Shown here piece after piece: positions 1-8,224 of a stretch of 64,000 bases of DNA (positions within the stretch are counted from its first letter, which is position 1; every line of letters starts with the position of its first letter). Source of the stretch: Microbulbifer hainanensis (GTDB lineage Bacteria; Pseudomonadota; Gammaproteobacteria; Pseudomonadales; Cellvibrionaceae); assembly GCF_014904735.1 (NCBI RefSeq), contig NZ_JACZCR010000020.1, positions 186,001-250,000 on the forward strand. Direction: 5' to 3'. The translations under genes were made by a program, and so were the position numbers. The notes under the pieces are model-generated. The model made no database searches. It saw only the letters and a program-made list of their open reading frames with translations, and was not told the origin of the DNA.

Positions 1-41
1 GAGCGCTGGTTATAGCACGTTGATCGACTTTTGAGCGAGAG

Positions 42-73
42 GGGGCGCCAATGTGAATAGCCGCAGGCGCCCC
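42..73 (-). terminator. possible hairpin after the cytochrome b561 gene
   Basis: Arms GGGGCGCC (42-49) and GGCGCCCC (66-73) can pair just beyond the cytochrome b561 stop codon. There is no clear T tract, so a termination role is only a guess. Confidence 0.3.
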
Positions 74-78
74 TTGCG

Positions 79-618
79 TCAGCGCGACGGGCGGCGCTGC
101 CAGGTCATGCTTGCCAGCACGCCGTCGCGGCGGACTAGCCTGTGCACCAGCGCCGCCGCCATATGACCGAGGATCAGCACCAACAGGCCATAGGCGAGCC
201 AGCGGTGCGCCGGGCGCAGCAGTGCATACCAGTGATCCGACTGCGCCAGCAAAGGCGGCAGCTGCCAACCGCCGCCGAGGGACACCGGGTATCCGCCCGC
301 CGACAGCATCGCCCAACCTACCAACGGCAGTGCCAACAACAGCCCATATAGCAGCAGATGGGACACTTTGGCGGCCAGTTGCGCCGCTTTCGGCAGTTCC
401 CCCGGCAGCGGTGGCGCGCCGGTGGCCAGTCGCAGTGAAAGCCGCAGCACGGCCAATACCAGGATGGCGACGCCGAGGGGTTTGTGCAGATCGACCAGCC
501 ACAGGTGGCGCGCCGATACCGAACTGACCATGCCGGCACCGATAAACAGCATCGCCAGCACCGCCAGCGCCATCAACCAGTGCAGCAGGCGCAGGCTCCA
601 GTGAAAGTGGGTTTTCAT
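79..618 (-). CDS. cytochrome b561 family protein
   Basis: 179-aa integral membrane di-haem cytochrome of the bacterial b561 (CybB) type, which moves electrons between the quinone pool and a periplasmic or membrane partner. Four hydrophobic helices are visible (about residues 12-32, 45-62, 85-107 and 140-160). Candidate haem-ligand histidines are H13 (LLHW), H45 (DLHKPLG) and those in RPAHRW and LGHMAA near the end. The length fits the family. Its start overlaps the stop of the upstream catalase-like gene by 4 bases, so the two are probably translated together and the cytochrome may supply electrons to that peroxidase. Both lie under the divergent ECF promoter. Family assignment is firm; the electron partner is inferred. 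Confidence 0.9.
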   Translation of the reverse strand: MKTHFHWSLRLLHWLMALAVLAMLFIGAGMVSSVSARHLWLVDLHKPLGVAILVLAVLRLSLRLATGAPPLPGELPKAAQLAAKVSHLLLYGLLLALPLVGWAMLSAGGYPVSLGGGWQLPPLLAQSDHWYALLRPAHRWLAYGLLVLILGHMAAALVHRLVRRDGVLASMTWQRRPSR

Positions 619-1646
619 TGTTGCCCCTCCGCTTGTGCCTGTTCGCCGATGCGCTTGTCGAATGAGCGCGCGTAAACCGCCGAACGCGCCGCCAGCAGCG
701 GATCGGCGGATGGCACCACCCCCTGCGGCACTATCAGTGGATCAAAATTGATATCGCGGCAGGCGCCCTCGGCCCGCGGCGCGCCGCCGGTCAGCACCAG
801 GGTGCCGGCGCCTATGTGCGGATTCGAGGCGGGCCAGGCGTGGGTGGCGTCGTCGACGGGATCCCCCGGTCGGGCCAGTTGCAGCACCAGCTGCCAACGC
901 AGCGGCCCCTGTGCCAGGCGGGCGGCGATGTCGTCAAACAGGAAGTCGTCGCCGGCGTCCGCGGCGCCCGGTGCAAAGGGCGTCTGTGGCACGAAGGACC
1001 AACGCACGGCCTGCCGTCGGCCGTGGTCATTGATGAGAAAGAAACTGTTTAGGCTGTTGTATTGGGTATTGGCGAAGCTGTCGGACGGCGTGTGCGACCC
1101 GGCCCAGGCGCGAAAAGCTGCCGTTTCCGGGTGCTGCGCGAAAAACGCACTGACCCGCGCCGGATCGGGCTTGCCGCTGGCGGCCGTGGGAGCCTGGGCG
1201 CGCAGCAGTTCGATAAACGCCTCGGGCCTCGACACCACGAACACCGGTGAAGAGATCATCGCCATGCGCCACTGCTGGCCATCGTCGGCGGTGAACTGCA
1301 GCGCCAGCGAGCGCACCAGCGCCTTGCCGTCGCTGGCGAGGGGGTTGCCCCCCGGGATCGAGAAGCGGCCGACGACCGGCGTGCGACCCGGTGCAAAGAC
1401 CGCGGCGCTGGACAGCGCGGCGGCGGCACCGCTGCTGTCGAAGTAGCCGTCGACACAGAGGCCCTTGGCGTGGTTGCGGCGGTAGCCGGGATGTACCCCG
1501 GCGTTGGCTTCGAGTTGGCGCACATAGGTTGTCGGCGTCAGGCGGTCGGGTGCCAGGGCGCCCGCCACATAGGCGAAGGCCGCGCCGAGGGCGACCACAG
1601 GCAGCGCCACCAGCAGCCAGCGAGCGCGCTGTTTGGATAGGGTCAT
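615..1646 (-). CDS. catalase-related (SrpA-like) haem peroxidase
   Basis: 343-aa small catalase-family peroxidase with an N-terminal membrane or signal segment (about residues 11-33), so it probably acts in the periplasm or at the membrane. The distal haem histidine lies in NHAKG (H59), the core runs through VVGRFSIPGG, and a C-terminal RSAVYARSFD segment carries the likely proximal tyrosine (about Y325). At about 340 residues it is much shorter than true catalases (about 480), as is usual for the catalase-related group, which generally uses peroxide to oxidise substrates. A Shine-Dalgarno GGAG precedes the ATG. It is the first gene of a two-gene unit with cytochrome b561, divergent from the sigma/anti-sigma pair. 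Confidence 0.88.
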   Translation of the reverse strand: MTLSKQRARWLLVALPVVALGAAFAYVAGALAPDRLTPTTYVRQLEANAGVHPGYRRNHAKGLCVDGYFDSSGAAAALSSAAVFAPGRTPVVGRFSIPGGNPLASDGKALVRSLALQFTADDGQQWRMAMISSPVFVVSRPEAFIELLRAQAPTAASGKPDPARVSAFFAQHPETAAFRAWAGSHTPSDSFANTQYNSLNSFFLINDHGRRQAVRWSFVPQTPFAPGAADAGDDFLFDDIAARLAQGPLRWQLVLQLARPGDPVDDATHAWPASNPHIGAGTLVLTGGAPRAEGACRDINFDPLIVPQGVVPSADPLLAARSAVYARSFDKRIGEQAQAEGQQ

Positions 1647-1674
1647 GGGAACATCTCCATTGTTATTGCAATAT

Positions 1675-1738
1675 AAATACGCGCGGACGGCGGCTTTATT
1701 CCCCGCGGCGGGAATAAAGCCGCCGCTCGCGCGTATTT
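1675..1738. promoter_or_regulatory. 64-bp inverted repeat forming two back-to-back ECF-type promoters
   Basis: The arms are an 11-bp outer stem (1675-1685 with 1728-1738) and a perfect 15-bp inner stem (1689-1703 with 1710-1724), separated by 3-nt mismatched bulges and a 6-nt centre. Read outward on either strand each half gives GGAAT, 16 bases, then CGTATTT. That is the classic -35/-10 layout and spacing of ECF sigma promoters. One half faces the sigma gene (ATG 14 bp beyond) and the other the catalase gene (ATG at 1646). The repeat is seen directly; recognition by the adjacent sigma factor is inferred. Confidence 0.72.
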
Positions 1739-1751
1739 ACCCACTCTGACG

Positions 1752-2276
1752 ATGAGTGCTAGACCCGTGAACGATCTGGAACAGGAACTGGCGGCCGAGA
1801 TCCCGGCCTTGCGCCGTTTCGCCACAACGCTGACCCGCCACACCGCCAATGCCGACGACCTGGTGCAAACGACGCTGGAGAAGGCCATCGTCGCCTGGGC
1901 GCGACGCGACGAGGATCGAGACATCCGCACCTGGCTGTTCTCCATCCTCTACCGCCAGTTTGTCGACAACCAGCGCCGCAGCAGCCGCCACCGCCGGCTG
2001 CTGCAGTGGTTCCTCCCCAGCGACGAGCCGGCGACCGGCAGCCTTGAGCAGCAGTACGAAGTGCGCAGCGCCCTCGGCGTCTTCGACCGGCTGCCGGAAA
2101 GCCAGCGCACGGTGCTGCTGCTGATCGCCGTGGAGGGCATGCGTTACAAAGAGGTTGGCGCGGCCCTGGGTATCCCCGTCGGCACCGTGATGTCGCGGGT
2201 GTCCCGGGCCCGCCAGACCTACCGCCAGCTGATGGAGAAGCCGCAGCGCGCGCGGCACCTGAAGGTGATGAAATGA
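1752..2276 (+). CDS. ECF-family RNA polymerase sigma factor
   Basis: 174-aa sigma-70 factor of the extracytoplasmic function type, with only regions 2 and 4. Region 2 contains the core-binding/-10 segment around NADDLVQTTLEKA (about residues 33-45). Region 4 ends in a helix-turn-helix (YKEVGAALGIPVGTVMSRV, about residues 133-151) that reads the -35 element. Its stop codon overlaps the start of the anti-sigma gene (ATGA), which indicates coupled translation. It very likely transcribes itself and the divergent catalase/cytochrome unit from the mirror promoter at 1675-1738. The leader after the predicted -10 is very short and has no good Shine-Dalgarno; a GTG at 1767 is an alternative start. Confidence 0.93.
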   Translation: MSARPVNDLEQELAAEIPALRRFATTLTRHTANADDLVQTTLEKAIVAWARRDEDRDIRTWLFSILYRQFVDNQRRSSRHRRLLQWFLPSDEPATGSLEQQYEVRSALGVFDRLPESQRTVLLLIAVEGMRYKEVGAALGIPVGTVMSRVSRARQTYRQLMEKPQRARHLKVMK

Positions 2277-2998
2277 AACCGACCCACGAACAACTGAACG
2301 CCTACCTGGACGGCGAACTGACAACTGCGGAACACCAGCAGGTGGAAGCCTACCTGCGAGAGCACCCGGACGTTGCGGCCACGCTGGAGGCCTGGCGCGC
2401 CGACGGCGCCGCCTTGAAACACGCGCTGGACACCGCGCCGCAGCCACCCAACCCGGCGCTGACGCCGCCGGCGATCCGCCGGCGCCGCGCGGCGCGCCAG
2501 CGGCACCGCTTCGGCCTCGCCGCCGGCCTGGCTCTGGCACTGGGGCTGGGTGCCGCCGGCGGCTGGCAGGCCCGCGGCAGTCTCTACGCCGCCGCCAGCC
2601 CACCGATGGCCGATGCGGTCGAAGCCTACAAACTGTTCGCGGCGACGGCCGATACGCCGCCGCCGAGCCAGGCGCAGTTGGCCGACTGGTTCAACCGCTA
2701 TTTCGAGGGCGCCAGCCCACCGCCGACACTGGAGACCTATGGGCTGGAACTGGTAGACGCGCGCCTGATGGCCACCCAGGACGGTCCAGCGGTGGTGGTG
2801 CTGTACCGCAATGGCAACCGGCAGACGCTGCTGTTCTATATCCGCCCGCCGTCGCCGGGGGGCCCGTCGATGCCCAATGGCCAGCGCCACGACGGCGACC
2901 TGATGGCGCGCTACTGGTCCGACGGCCGCTTCAACTACGCACTGGTCAGCCGCAGCAATACGCCGCTGGTGCCGGGACCGGAACTGTTCGGTGCCTGA
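2273..2998 (+). CDS. transmembrane anti-sigma factor
   Basis: 241-aa single-pass membrane protein. The cytoplasmic N-terminus (EQLNAYLDGELTTAEHQQVE, about residues 6-25) has the typical anti-sigma helix pattern. A basic stretch (about 69-79) precedes one transmembrane helix (about 80-98), followed by a periplasmic domain of about 140 residues. There is no cysteine in the whole protein, so the zinc-binding HxxxCxxC signature of ZAS anti-sigmas is absent; release would have to come by another route such as sensing through the periplasmic domain or proteolysis. It overlaps the sigma gene by 4 bases, as cognate pairs usually do. The role is inferred from position and topology. Confidence 0.85.
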   Translation: MKPTHEQLNAYLDGELTTAEHQQVEAYLREHPDVAATLEAWRADGAALKHALDTAPQPPNPALTPPAIRRRRAARQRHRFGLAAGLALALGLGAAGGWQARGSLYAAASPPMADAVEAYKLFAATADTPPPSQAQLADWFNRYFEGASPPPTLETYGLELVDARLMATQDGPAVVVLYRNGNRQTLLFYIRPPSPGGPSMPNGQRHDGDLMARYWSDGRFNYALVSRSNTPLVPGPELFGA

Positions 2999-3047
2999 TG
3001 CGGCCGGCCGTTTGGAGGGAATCTGAAAGGCCGGTGAATACCTTCCC

Positions 3048-3620
3048 CTACATTCCCAGCGGAGCGGGCTTCAGATAGAGGATCAGGCAGCAGATGCACA
3101 TTCCGAGGGCAACCACGGAAAACTTCAGCGCGACAATCGAGGCAATGCCGAAAAAGCATAAAGTCACAATCGAGCGGATCCGCATGGATCTGAGCACCTT
3201 CAGCGACACATTCCTCTCGCCGATAAGCTCCCAGATCAAACAGATGTATGTGGCATTTACAAGGAAGAAAACCGCTGCATAGAAGGAAACGGGCTGCGGC
3301 GCCAATTTGCTCTCGGCCATCCAGGCGGTGGCGAGAGGAAGTAGTGACACAGAAAACAAATGCGCGAAGTTGAACCACAACAGTCGGGCGTTTGCGACAG
3401 TGGCATAGCGCAGGAGGTAGTGGTGATTGGTCCAGACAATGGCAATAAAAACATAGCTCACTATGTAGCTTAGCCATGTGGGCCAGTGGACAAGGAAGGC
3501 ACTGTAAGTTGGAAGCTGCGGTGGATGCAGGTCCAAAACCAATACGGTGATTAATACGGCGAATACGGCATCGGAAAACCCACTGAGTCTCGAAGGGGAC
3601 GCTTTGTGAGGCTTGGCCAT
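3048..3620 (-). CDS. TMEM175 family membrane protein (potassium-channel type)
   Basis: 190-aa polytopic membrane protein carrying the family hallmark RLSGFSDAVFAV in the first helix (about residues 11-22). In characterised bacterial and lysosomal TMEM175 proteins this FSDAVFA motif builds the pore gate of a potassium-permeable channel. About five or six hydrophobic segments follow. Length fits the single-repeat bacterial form, which assembles as a tetramer. The gene stands alone, and its codon use looks less GC-rich than its neighbours, so acquisition by transfer is possible. Physiological role is unknown. Confidence 0.85.
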   Translation of the reverse strand: MAKPHKASPSRLSGFSDAVFAVLITVLVLDLHPPQLPTYSAFLVHWPTWLSYIVSYVFIAIVWTNHHYLLRYATVANARLLWFNFAHLFSVSLLPLATAWMAESKLAPQPVSFYAAVFFLVNATYICLIWELIGERNVSLKVLRSMRIRSIVTLCFFGIASIVALKFSVVALGMCICCLILYLKPAPLGM

Positions 3621-3667
3621 ATTTTCTGCACTAAGAATCTTCGTATGCTTTCCGACGTCCTAACGTC

Positions 3668-3685
3668 GCCGGCTCAAGAGCCGGC
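3668..3685. repeat. perfect 18-nt hairpin between the hydrolase and channel genes
   Basis: GCCGGCTC-AA-GAGCCGGC. It lies downstream of the hydrolase stop (minus strand) and upstream of the TMEM175 gene. No T tract follows, so it may be a weak terminator or a protein site. Confidence 0.4.
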
Positions 3686-3720
3686 GCGCAGGGACCAGTT
3701 AGAGGAATAGAGAATCGCGA

Positions 3721-4599
3721 TCAGGCTTTCTCTCCCCCAATCACTTCGCGAATTCGCCTGGCGATGTGAGCCACATGGGTTTCCAGGGCAAAGTGGCCAG
3801 TATCCAAAAGCTCCACCACCGCATTGGGGATGTCGCGCTTGAAAGCCTCGGCACCCGGGGGGATGAAGAAAGGGTCGTGTTCGCCCCAGATCACCAGTAC
3901 CGGCGCGCGGGTCTCCCGGAAGAAGGCCTGGAAGTCGGGGTAGAGCGCAAGGTTATTTGCGTAGTCCAGGAACAGGTCGAGCTGGATGTCTTCGTTGCCG
4001 GGGCGCTCGAACAGCAGGGTGTCCAGGTGGTAGGCCTCGGGGGCGACGCTAAGTGGATCTTTGACGCCGTGGAGATACTGCCATTTGGTGCCCTCCAGGC
4101 TCAGGATGGCGTCCTTGACGGCCTGGCGGTTCTCGGCGGGGTTGTCCCAGTAAGCTCGAATGGGCGCCCAGGCATCACCCAGGCCTTCGAGGTAGGCGTT
4201 ACCGTTTTGGGAGATAAGGCCGGTCACCCGCTCGGGATAGGCCAGGGCCAGGCGCAGTCCGATAGGGGCACCGTAATCAAATACGTACATTGCGTAGCTT
4301 TTCAGGCCTAACACATCAACAAAATCGACAATGGTCTTGCCTATCGCATCGAAGCTGTAGACATATTTGCGCTCCTCCGGGATCTCAGTGAAGCCGAAAC
4401 CGGGAAAATCCGGCGCAATGATGTGGAACTTGTCTGCCAGCAGTGGGATTAGCTCGCGGAACTGGTGAGAAGAGCTGGGAAAGCCGTGCAGCAGCAACAA
4501 GGTCGGATTGCTGCTTTCGCCGGCTTCACGATAGAAGACGCGGACGCCATCGGCATCGGCAAACTGGTAGCGAACAGGGAAGTGGGTGTTGGCGGCCAT
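3721..4599 (-). CDS. alpha/beta hydrolase with Asp nucleophile (epoxide hydrolase/haloalkane dehalogenase class)
   Basis: 292-aa alpha/beta hydrolase. The oxyanion motif HGFPSSSHQF sits near residue 38. The nucleophile elbow reads YVFDYGAPIG (about residues 103-112), so the nucleophile is aspartate as in epoxide hydrolases and haloalkane dehalogenases, not the serine of esterases. A cap domain follows, then the acid in GEHDPFF and the catalytic histidine in TGHFALE. Length is typical. It is divergent from a CGNR-type regulator and the shared 110-bp spacer has repeated GGTTAC motifs, so that regulator probably controls it. The substrate cannot be told from sequence. Confidence 0.87.
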   Translation of the reverse strand: MAANTHFPVRYQFADADGVRVFYREAGESSNPTLLLLHGFPSSSHQFRELIPLLADKFHIIAPDFPGFGFTEIPEERKYVYSFDAIGKTIVDFVDVLGLKSYAMYVFDYGAPIGLRLALAYPERVTGLISQNGNAYLEGLGDAWAPIRAYWDNPAENRQAVKDAILSLEGTKWQYLHGVKDPLSVAPEAYHLDTLLFERPGNEDIQLDLFLDYANNLALYPDFQAFFRETRAPVLVIWGEHDPFFIPPGAEAFKRDIPNAVVELLDTGHFALETHVAHIARRIREVIGGEKA

Positions 4600-4633
4600 C
4601 GCGGGGCTCCATGTAACTTTAAAAAACAGTATT

Positions 4634-4700
4634 TAACGGTTACCGTCACGCAAAGTATGCATTCTTACTGTAACTAGTCAATATTTATTTTAATGGTTAC
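4634..4700. promoter_or_regulatory. candidate operator region with repeated TAAYGGTTAC
   Basis: TAACGGTTAC (4634-4643) and TAATGGTTAC (4691-4700) are near-identical direct repeats 57 bp apart, and an inverted GTAAC lies between them (4670-4674). They fill the AT-rich spacer between the divergent hydrolase and CGNR regulator genes, which is where the regulator would be expected to bind. Confidence 0.5.
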
Positions 4701-4709
4701 AATGCGACT

Positions 4710-5321
4710 GTGTTTTCACCTGACGAGGTATCTGAATTGAATGCGTCCAAGCAGGCCTCGCGGCCTGAACCCTATTTCCTCGCGGACCATGGCGCCCTGG
4801 ACCTGCTCAACAGCGTGGCGAGCGTCGATGGTGAAACTCACGACTTCTGGCAATCAGATGAAGATGTCAGGCAGTGGCTCCTGCTGTCCGGACTGGTTCA
4901 GGTTCCGGCGGCGCTCGAATTCGAGAGTGGTGCCTTACTGACAGAGGCGCGTGCGTTGCGGGAAGCACTGCGACTCCAGGTTGAAAACCGCAAGGCGGGA
5001 AAGCCGGTATCCGTCGAGGGCCTAAACCGATTTTTGGCGCAATCACCCAGCTACATTCAGATTAGCCAAATGGACGACGGTGGCCTGCGCACGGAACGAA
5101 TTTATCGACAGCAAACGCCGGCACAGTTACTGGGCCCGGTGGCCGAACTGGTCGCCAGCCTGCTGGTTGAAGGGAATTTTGATCTTATCCGTGTCTGTGA
5201 GCATCCCGATTGCACACTGTGGTTTTACGACAGAACCAAAGCGCACCGTCGCCGCTGGTGCAGCATGGCGTTGTGCGGTAACCGGGCCAAAGTGGCGAAA
5301 TTTAGGCGACAGCAGAAATAG
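4710..5321 (+). CDS. ABATE-domain/CGNR zinc-finger regulator
   Basis: 203-aa protein. The N-terminal region (about residues 20-120) matches the ABATE pattern, including FLADHGALDLLNSVA near its start. The C-terminal 45 residues form a CGNR zinc finger: CEHPDC, then RRRWCSM, then LCGNRAKV, giving the four zinc cysteines and the name-giving CGNR. Such proteins are treated as stress-related transcription regulators. The start codon is GTG at 4710; no in-frame ATG lies upstream. It faces the alpha/beta hydrolase gene and probably regulates it through the spacer repeats. The function of the family remains poorly characterised. Confidence 0.85.
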   Translation: MFSPDEVSELNASKQASRPEPYFLADHGALDLLNSVASVDGETHDFWQSDEDVRQWLLLSGLVQVPAALEFESGALLTEARALREALRLQVENRKAGKPVSVEGLNRFLAQSPSYIQISQMDDGGLRTERIYRQQTPAQLLGPVAELVASLLVEGNFDLIRVCEHPDCTLWFYDRTKAHRRRWCSMALCGNRAKVAKFRRQQK

Positions 5322-5488
5322 CCGTGATCTTGGTACCGGGCGTATCGAACCCCGGTATCGAGGGCTCCTGAAGGGCGAGGGCACCAGGCCAGGCCCGGAT
5401 CAGGCATAACCCAGTGAAAGGCGGGCGGCAATACACTCAGGGGGAAGAAGGCTCTCCCCCCTGTCCGCGCGGCCGCCACGGCAAGCGA

Positions 5489-7318
5489 TTATTCTACGGT
5501 CACTGACTTGGCCAGGTTGCGCGGCTGGTCCACATCAGTGCCCTTAAGAAGCGCCACGTGGTAGCTGAGCAGCTGCAGCGGCACCGTGTACAGGATCGGC
5601 GCCAGGCTGTCCGGCGCATCCGGCACCTCCACCACCGTGATGCCCGCCTCGCTGACAAAGCCCGCCCTTGGGCTCGCGAACACAAACAGCTCGCCCCCGC
5701 GGGCACGAACTTCCTGCAGGTTGGATTTTAATTTTTCCAGCAGCTCGTTGTTGGGCGCCACCACGATCACCGGCATATCCGCATCGACCAGGGCCAGCGG
5801 GCCGTGTTTCAGCTCGCCGGCGGGGTAGGCTTCCGCGTGGATATAGGAGATTTCTTTCAGTTTCAGCGCCCCTTCGAGGGCGATCGGGTACTCGACGCCG
5901 CGGCCCAGGAACAGCGCGTGGTGCTTTTCGGCAAAGGCCTCACTGGTGATCTGCACCAGAGTATCCAGACCGGTGAACTGTTCCATCAAGTCCGGTAACT
6001 GGTGCAGCGCGCGCACCAGCTCAGCCTCGCGCTCCGCCGGCAGACCGTTAACTTTGGCCAGGGCGATACAGAACAGCTGCAGCGCCACCAGTTGGGTAGT
6101 GAATGCCTTGGTGGAAGCCACGCCTATCTCCGGACCCGCCTCGGTCATCAGCGACAGCTCCGACTCACGTACCAGGGAACTGTTGGGCACGTTGCAGATA
6201 GTCATCGACGCCAGATAGCCGAGTTCCTTCGCCTGGCGCAGCGCCGCCAGGGTGTCGGCGGTCTCGCCGGACTGGGAGATGGTCACGAATAAAGTGCCCG
6301 GCCGCACCGCGGTCTTGCGGTAGCGGATCTCGCTGGCCACCTCGACGGAGCAGGGGATACCGGCCCAGTCCTCGAGCCAGTAGCGCGCCACCAGGCCAGC
6401 GTGGTAACTGGTGCCGCAGGCTACGATCTGTACCTGCTGCACTTCCGGCAGTATTTCGTGGGCCCGAGCACCCAGTGCTTCAGACAAGACCGTAGATTCG
6501 CCGATTCGACCAGCCATGGTCGCGGCTACCACCTGCGGCTGCTCGAAGATTTCCTTCTGCATGTAGTGGCGGTAGCGGCCTTTGTCGGCGGCGTCGTGAC
6601 TGCCATCCAGCTTGTGCACCGGGCGGCTGACCTCGGCACCGCTGTGGTCGCGCACGGCGATTCCCGCGTCGGTAATCTCGGCGATATCGCCTTCCTCGAG
6701 GAAAATAAAGCGGTCAGTAACCTGGCGCAGGGCCATCGGGTCCGACGCGATAAAGTTCTCCTCGATGCCCACACCGATCACCAGTGGGCTGCCGGATCGG
6801 GCGCATACCATCACTTCGGGTTCACGGGCACTGATCACACCGAGGGCGTATGCGCCGTGCAATTGTGCAGTGGCCGCAGTCACCGCCTCGACCAGGCTGA
6901 GCCCGGAGGCGGCGAGCGAATGAATCAGGTGTACTACCACTTCGGTGTCGGTATCCGACAGGAATTCGTAACCTTTGCCCTGCAGCTCCGCGCGCAGGGT
7001 CTGGTAGTTTTCGATGATGCCGTTGTGCACCAGCGCTATGTCGCCGGACACGTGGGGATGGGAATTCCTGTCCGACGGCTCGCCATGGGTCGCCCAGCGG
7101 GTGTGGGCAATGCCGAGTCGGCCTCCAGCGGGTGATTCGGCGAGTTTCGCTTCCAGATCTGCCACCTTGCCGCGACTCTTGCGCAGTTGCAGTTGGCTGT
7201 CGCCGTCGACTAGGCAGACACCTGCGGAGTCGTAGCCGCGGTATTCGAGCCGCCGCAAACCTTCCAGCAGGATTTCACTGACATTGCGCTGGGCCAGCGC
7301 GCCGACAATTCCACACAT
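5489..7318 (-). CDS. glmS: glutamine-fructose-6-phosphate aminotransferase (isomerizing)
   Basis: 609-aa GlmS, the cytoplasmic first enzyme of UDP-GlcNAc synthesis; it converts fructose-6-phosphate and glutamine to glucosamine-6-phosphate. The N-terminal Ntn glutaminase begins [10 protein letters not shown] with the catalytic Cys at position 2 (after Met removal). Two SIS sugar-isomerase domains follow (ACGTSYHAG near residue 300; SQSGETADT near 348), and the C-terminus ends in the conserved [13 protein letters not shown]. Length is exactly the family norm. It lies 47 bp downstream of the DeoR-type regulator and is probably cotranscribed with it; glmU is 4.4 kb away on the same strand. Confidence 0.97.
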   Translation of the reverse strand: MCGIVGALAQRNVSEILLEGLRRLEYRGYDSAGVCLVDGDSQLQLRKSRGKVADLEAKLAESPAGGRLGIAHTRWATHGEPSDRNSHPHVSGDIALVHNGIIENYQTLRAELQGKGYEFLSDTDTEVVVHLIHSLAASGLSLVEAVTAATAQLHGAYALGVISAREPEVMVCARSGSPLVIGVGIEENFIASDPMALRQVTDRFIFLEEGDIAEITDAGIAVRDHSGAEVSRPVHKLDGSHDAADKGRYRHYMQKEIFEQPQVVAATMAGRIGESTVLSEALGARAHEILPEVQQVQIVACGTSYHAGLVARYWLEDWAGIPCSVEVASEIRYRKTAVRPGTLFVTISQSGETADTLAALRQAKELGYLASMTICNVPNSSLVRESELSLMTEAGPEIGVASTKAFTTQLVALQLFCIALAKVNGLPAEREAELVRALHQLPDLMEQFTGLDTLVQITSEAFAEKHHALFLGRGVEYPIALEGALKLKEISYIHAEAYPAGELKHGPLALVDADMPVIVVAPNNELLEKLKSNLQEVRARGGELFVFASPRAGFVSEAGITVVEVPDAPDSLAPILYTVPLQLLSYHVALLKGTDVDQPRNLAKSVTVE

Positions 7319-7365
7319 GCTCTAAACCTCGTTCACTCTAAAAAACACACCCGCCGCGGTAACGG

Positions 7366-8136
7366 CTAGGCGTAAGTACTCACTTCCGCGCAGATTACGC
7401 GCACGCCAAGCCCCTCCAGCTGGGCGCGCACGGCGCCATCCAGGCCGTCGTCGGTAACCAGCGTGTTGACCTGCGCCCACGGCAGTTCCAGGTTGGGAAT
7501 GCGCCGCCCGACCTTGCTCGACTCCGCCAACACCACCACCTCGCGCGCGACTTCCGCCATGATCCGCGACAGGCCGATCTGCTCGTTGAAGGTACAGGTG
7601 CCCCGCGCCAGGTCGATGCCGTCGGCACCGATAAATGCCTGATCGAAGTCGTAGCCGCGCAACACCTGTTCGGCGACGCGCCCCTGGAAGGCCTCGAAAT
7701 GGGGATCCCAGGTACCGCCGGTCATCAGCAGCGTGGGTTCGTTTTCCAGCTCGCGCAGGGCGTTGGCCACGTGCAGGGAATTGGTCATCACCACCAGGCC
7801 GCGCTTGCGCTCCAGCTCTGGAATCATTGCCGCCGTAGTGCGGCCGTAATCGATGACGATGCGGTGGTGGTCGGGGATCAGCGCCGCAGCGGCACGGCCG
7901 ATGGCACGCTTCACTTCCGACGGGGCCTCTTCGACCACCAGTTCCTTCGGTACCGGTATGGCACCACCGTGGCGCCGCAGCAGCAGGCCGTGGTTTTCCA
8001 TGGAGCTCAGATCCTTGCGAATCGTAACTTCAGAGGTTTCGAACTGGCGCGCCAGCTGCTCGACGCTGGCTTCGCCGGCCTCGTTGAGCAGGGCAAGAAT
8101 CTGGTGACGTCGCTGTTGGGTGTTGCGTTTGGACAT
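7366..8136 (-). CDS. DeoR/GlpR-family transcriptional regulator (GlmR-like)
   Basis: About 256-aa DeoR-family repressor. The N-terminal winged HTH (QRRHQILALL through TIRKDLSSMENHGLLLRRHGGA, about residues 8-58) is followed by the sugar-phosphate-binding DeoRC domain with GGTWD and FIGADGID motifs. In Pseudomonas a DeoR-family gene, glmR, sits between glmU and glmS; the position here suggests the same job of tuning glmS to amino-sugar phosphates. A perfect 8-bp inverted repeat (8145-8163) just upstream is a likely self-operator. I chose the ATG at 8136; a GTG two codons upstream (8142) is equally possible, and neither has a strong Shine-Dalgarno. Confidence 0.9.
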   Translation of the reverse strand: MSKRNTQQRRHQILALLNEAGEASVEQLARQFETSEVTIRKDLSSMENHGLLLRRHGGAIPVPKELVVEEAPSEVKRAIGRAAAALIPDHHRIVIDYGRTTAAMIPELERKRGLVVMTNSLHVANALRELENEPTLLMTGGTWDPHFEAFQGRVAEQVLRGYDFDQAFIGADGIDLARGTCTFNEQIGLSRIMAEVAREVVVLAESSKVGRRIPNLELPWAQVNTLVTDDGLDGAVRAQLEGLGVRVICAEVSTYA

Positions 8137-8144
8137 AATCACAT

Positions 8145-8163
8145 AAGTTTCGTTTCGAAACTT
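8145..8163. promoter_or_regulatory. inverted repeat AAGTTTCG-N3-CGAAACTT, likely DeoR-type operator
   Basis: Perfect 8-bp arms with a 3-bp centre lie immediately upstream of the DeoR-type regulator. TTTCG/CGAAA half-sites are characteristic of DeoR-family operators, so autoregulation is likely. Binding is inferred. Confidence 0.6.
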
Positions 8164-8224
8164 AAATATAGCAAAGCGAAAGAAATCTTCCCAGAAATTT
8201 CTATTTGCGCGGTCGGAACAGGCC

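Noticed and set aside
7319..7365. glmS ribozyme or riboswitch before glmS
   Set aside because: Only 47 bp separate the regulator stop from glmS, too short for a glmS ribozyme, and no conserved core was seen.
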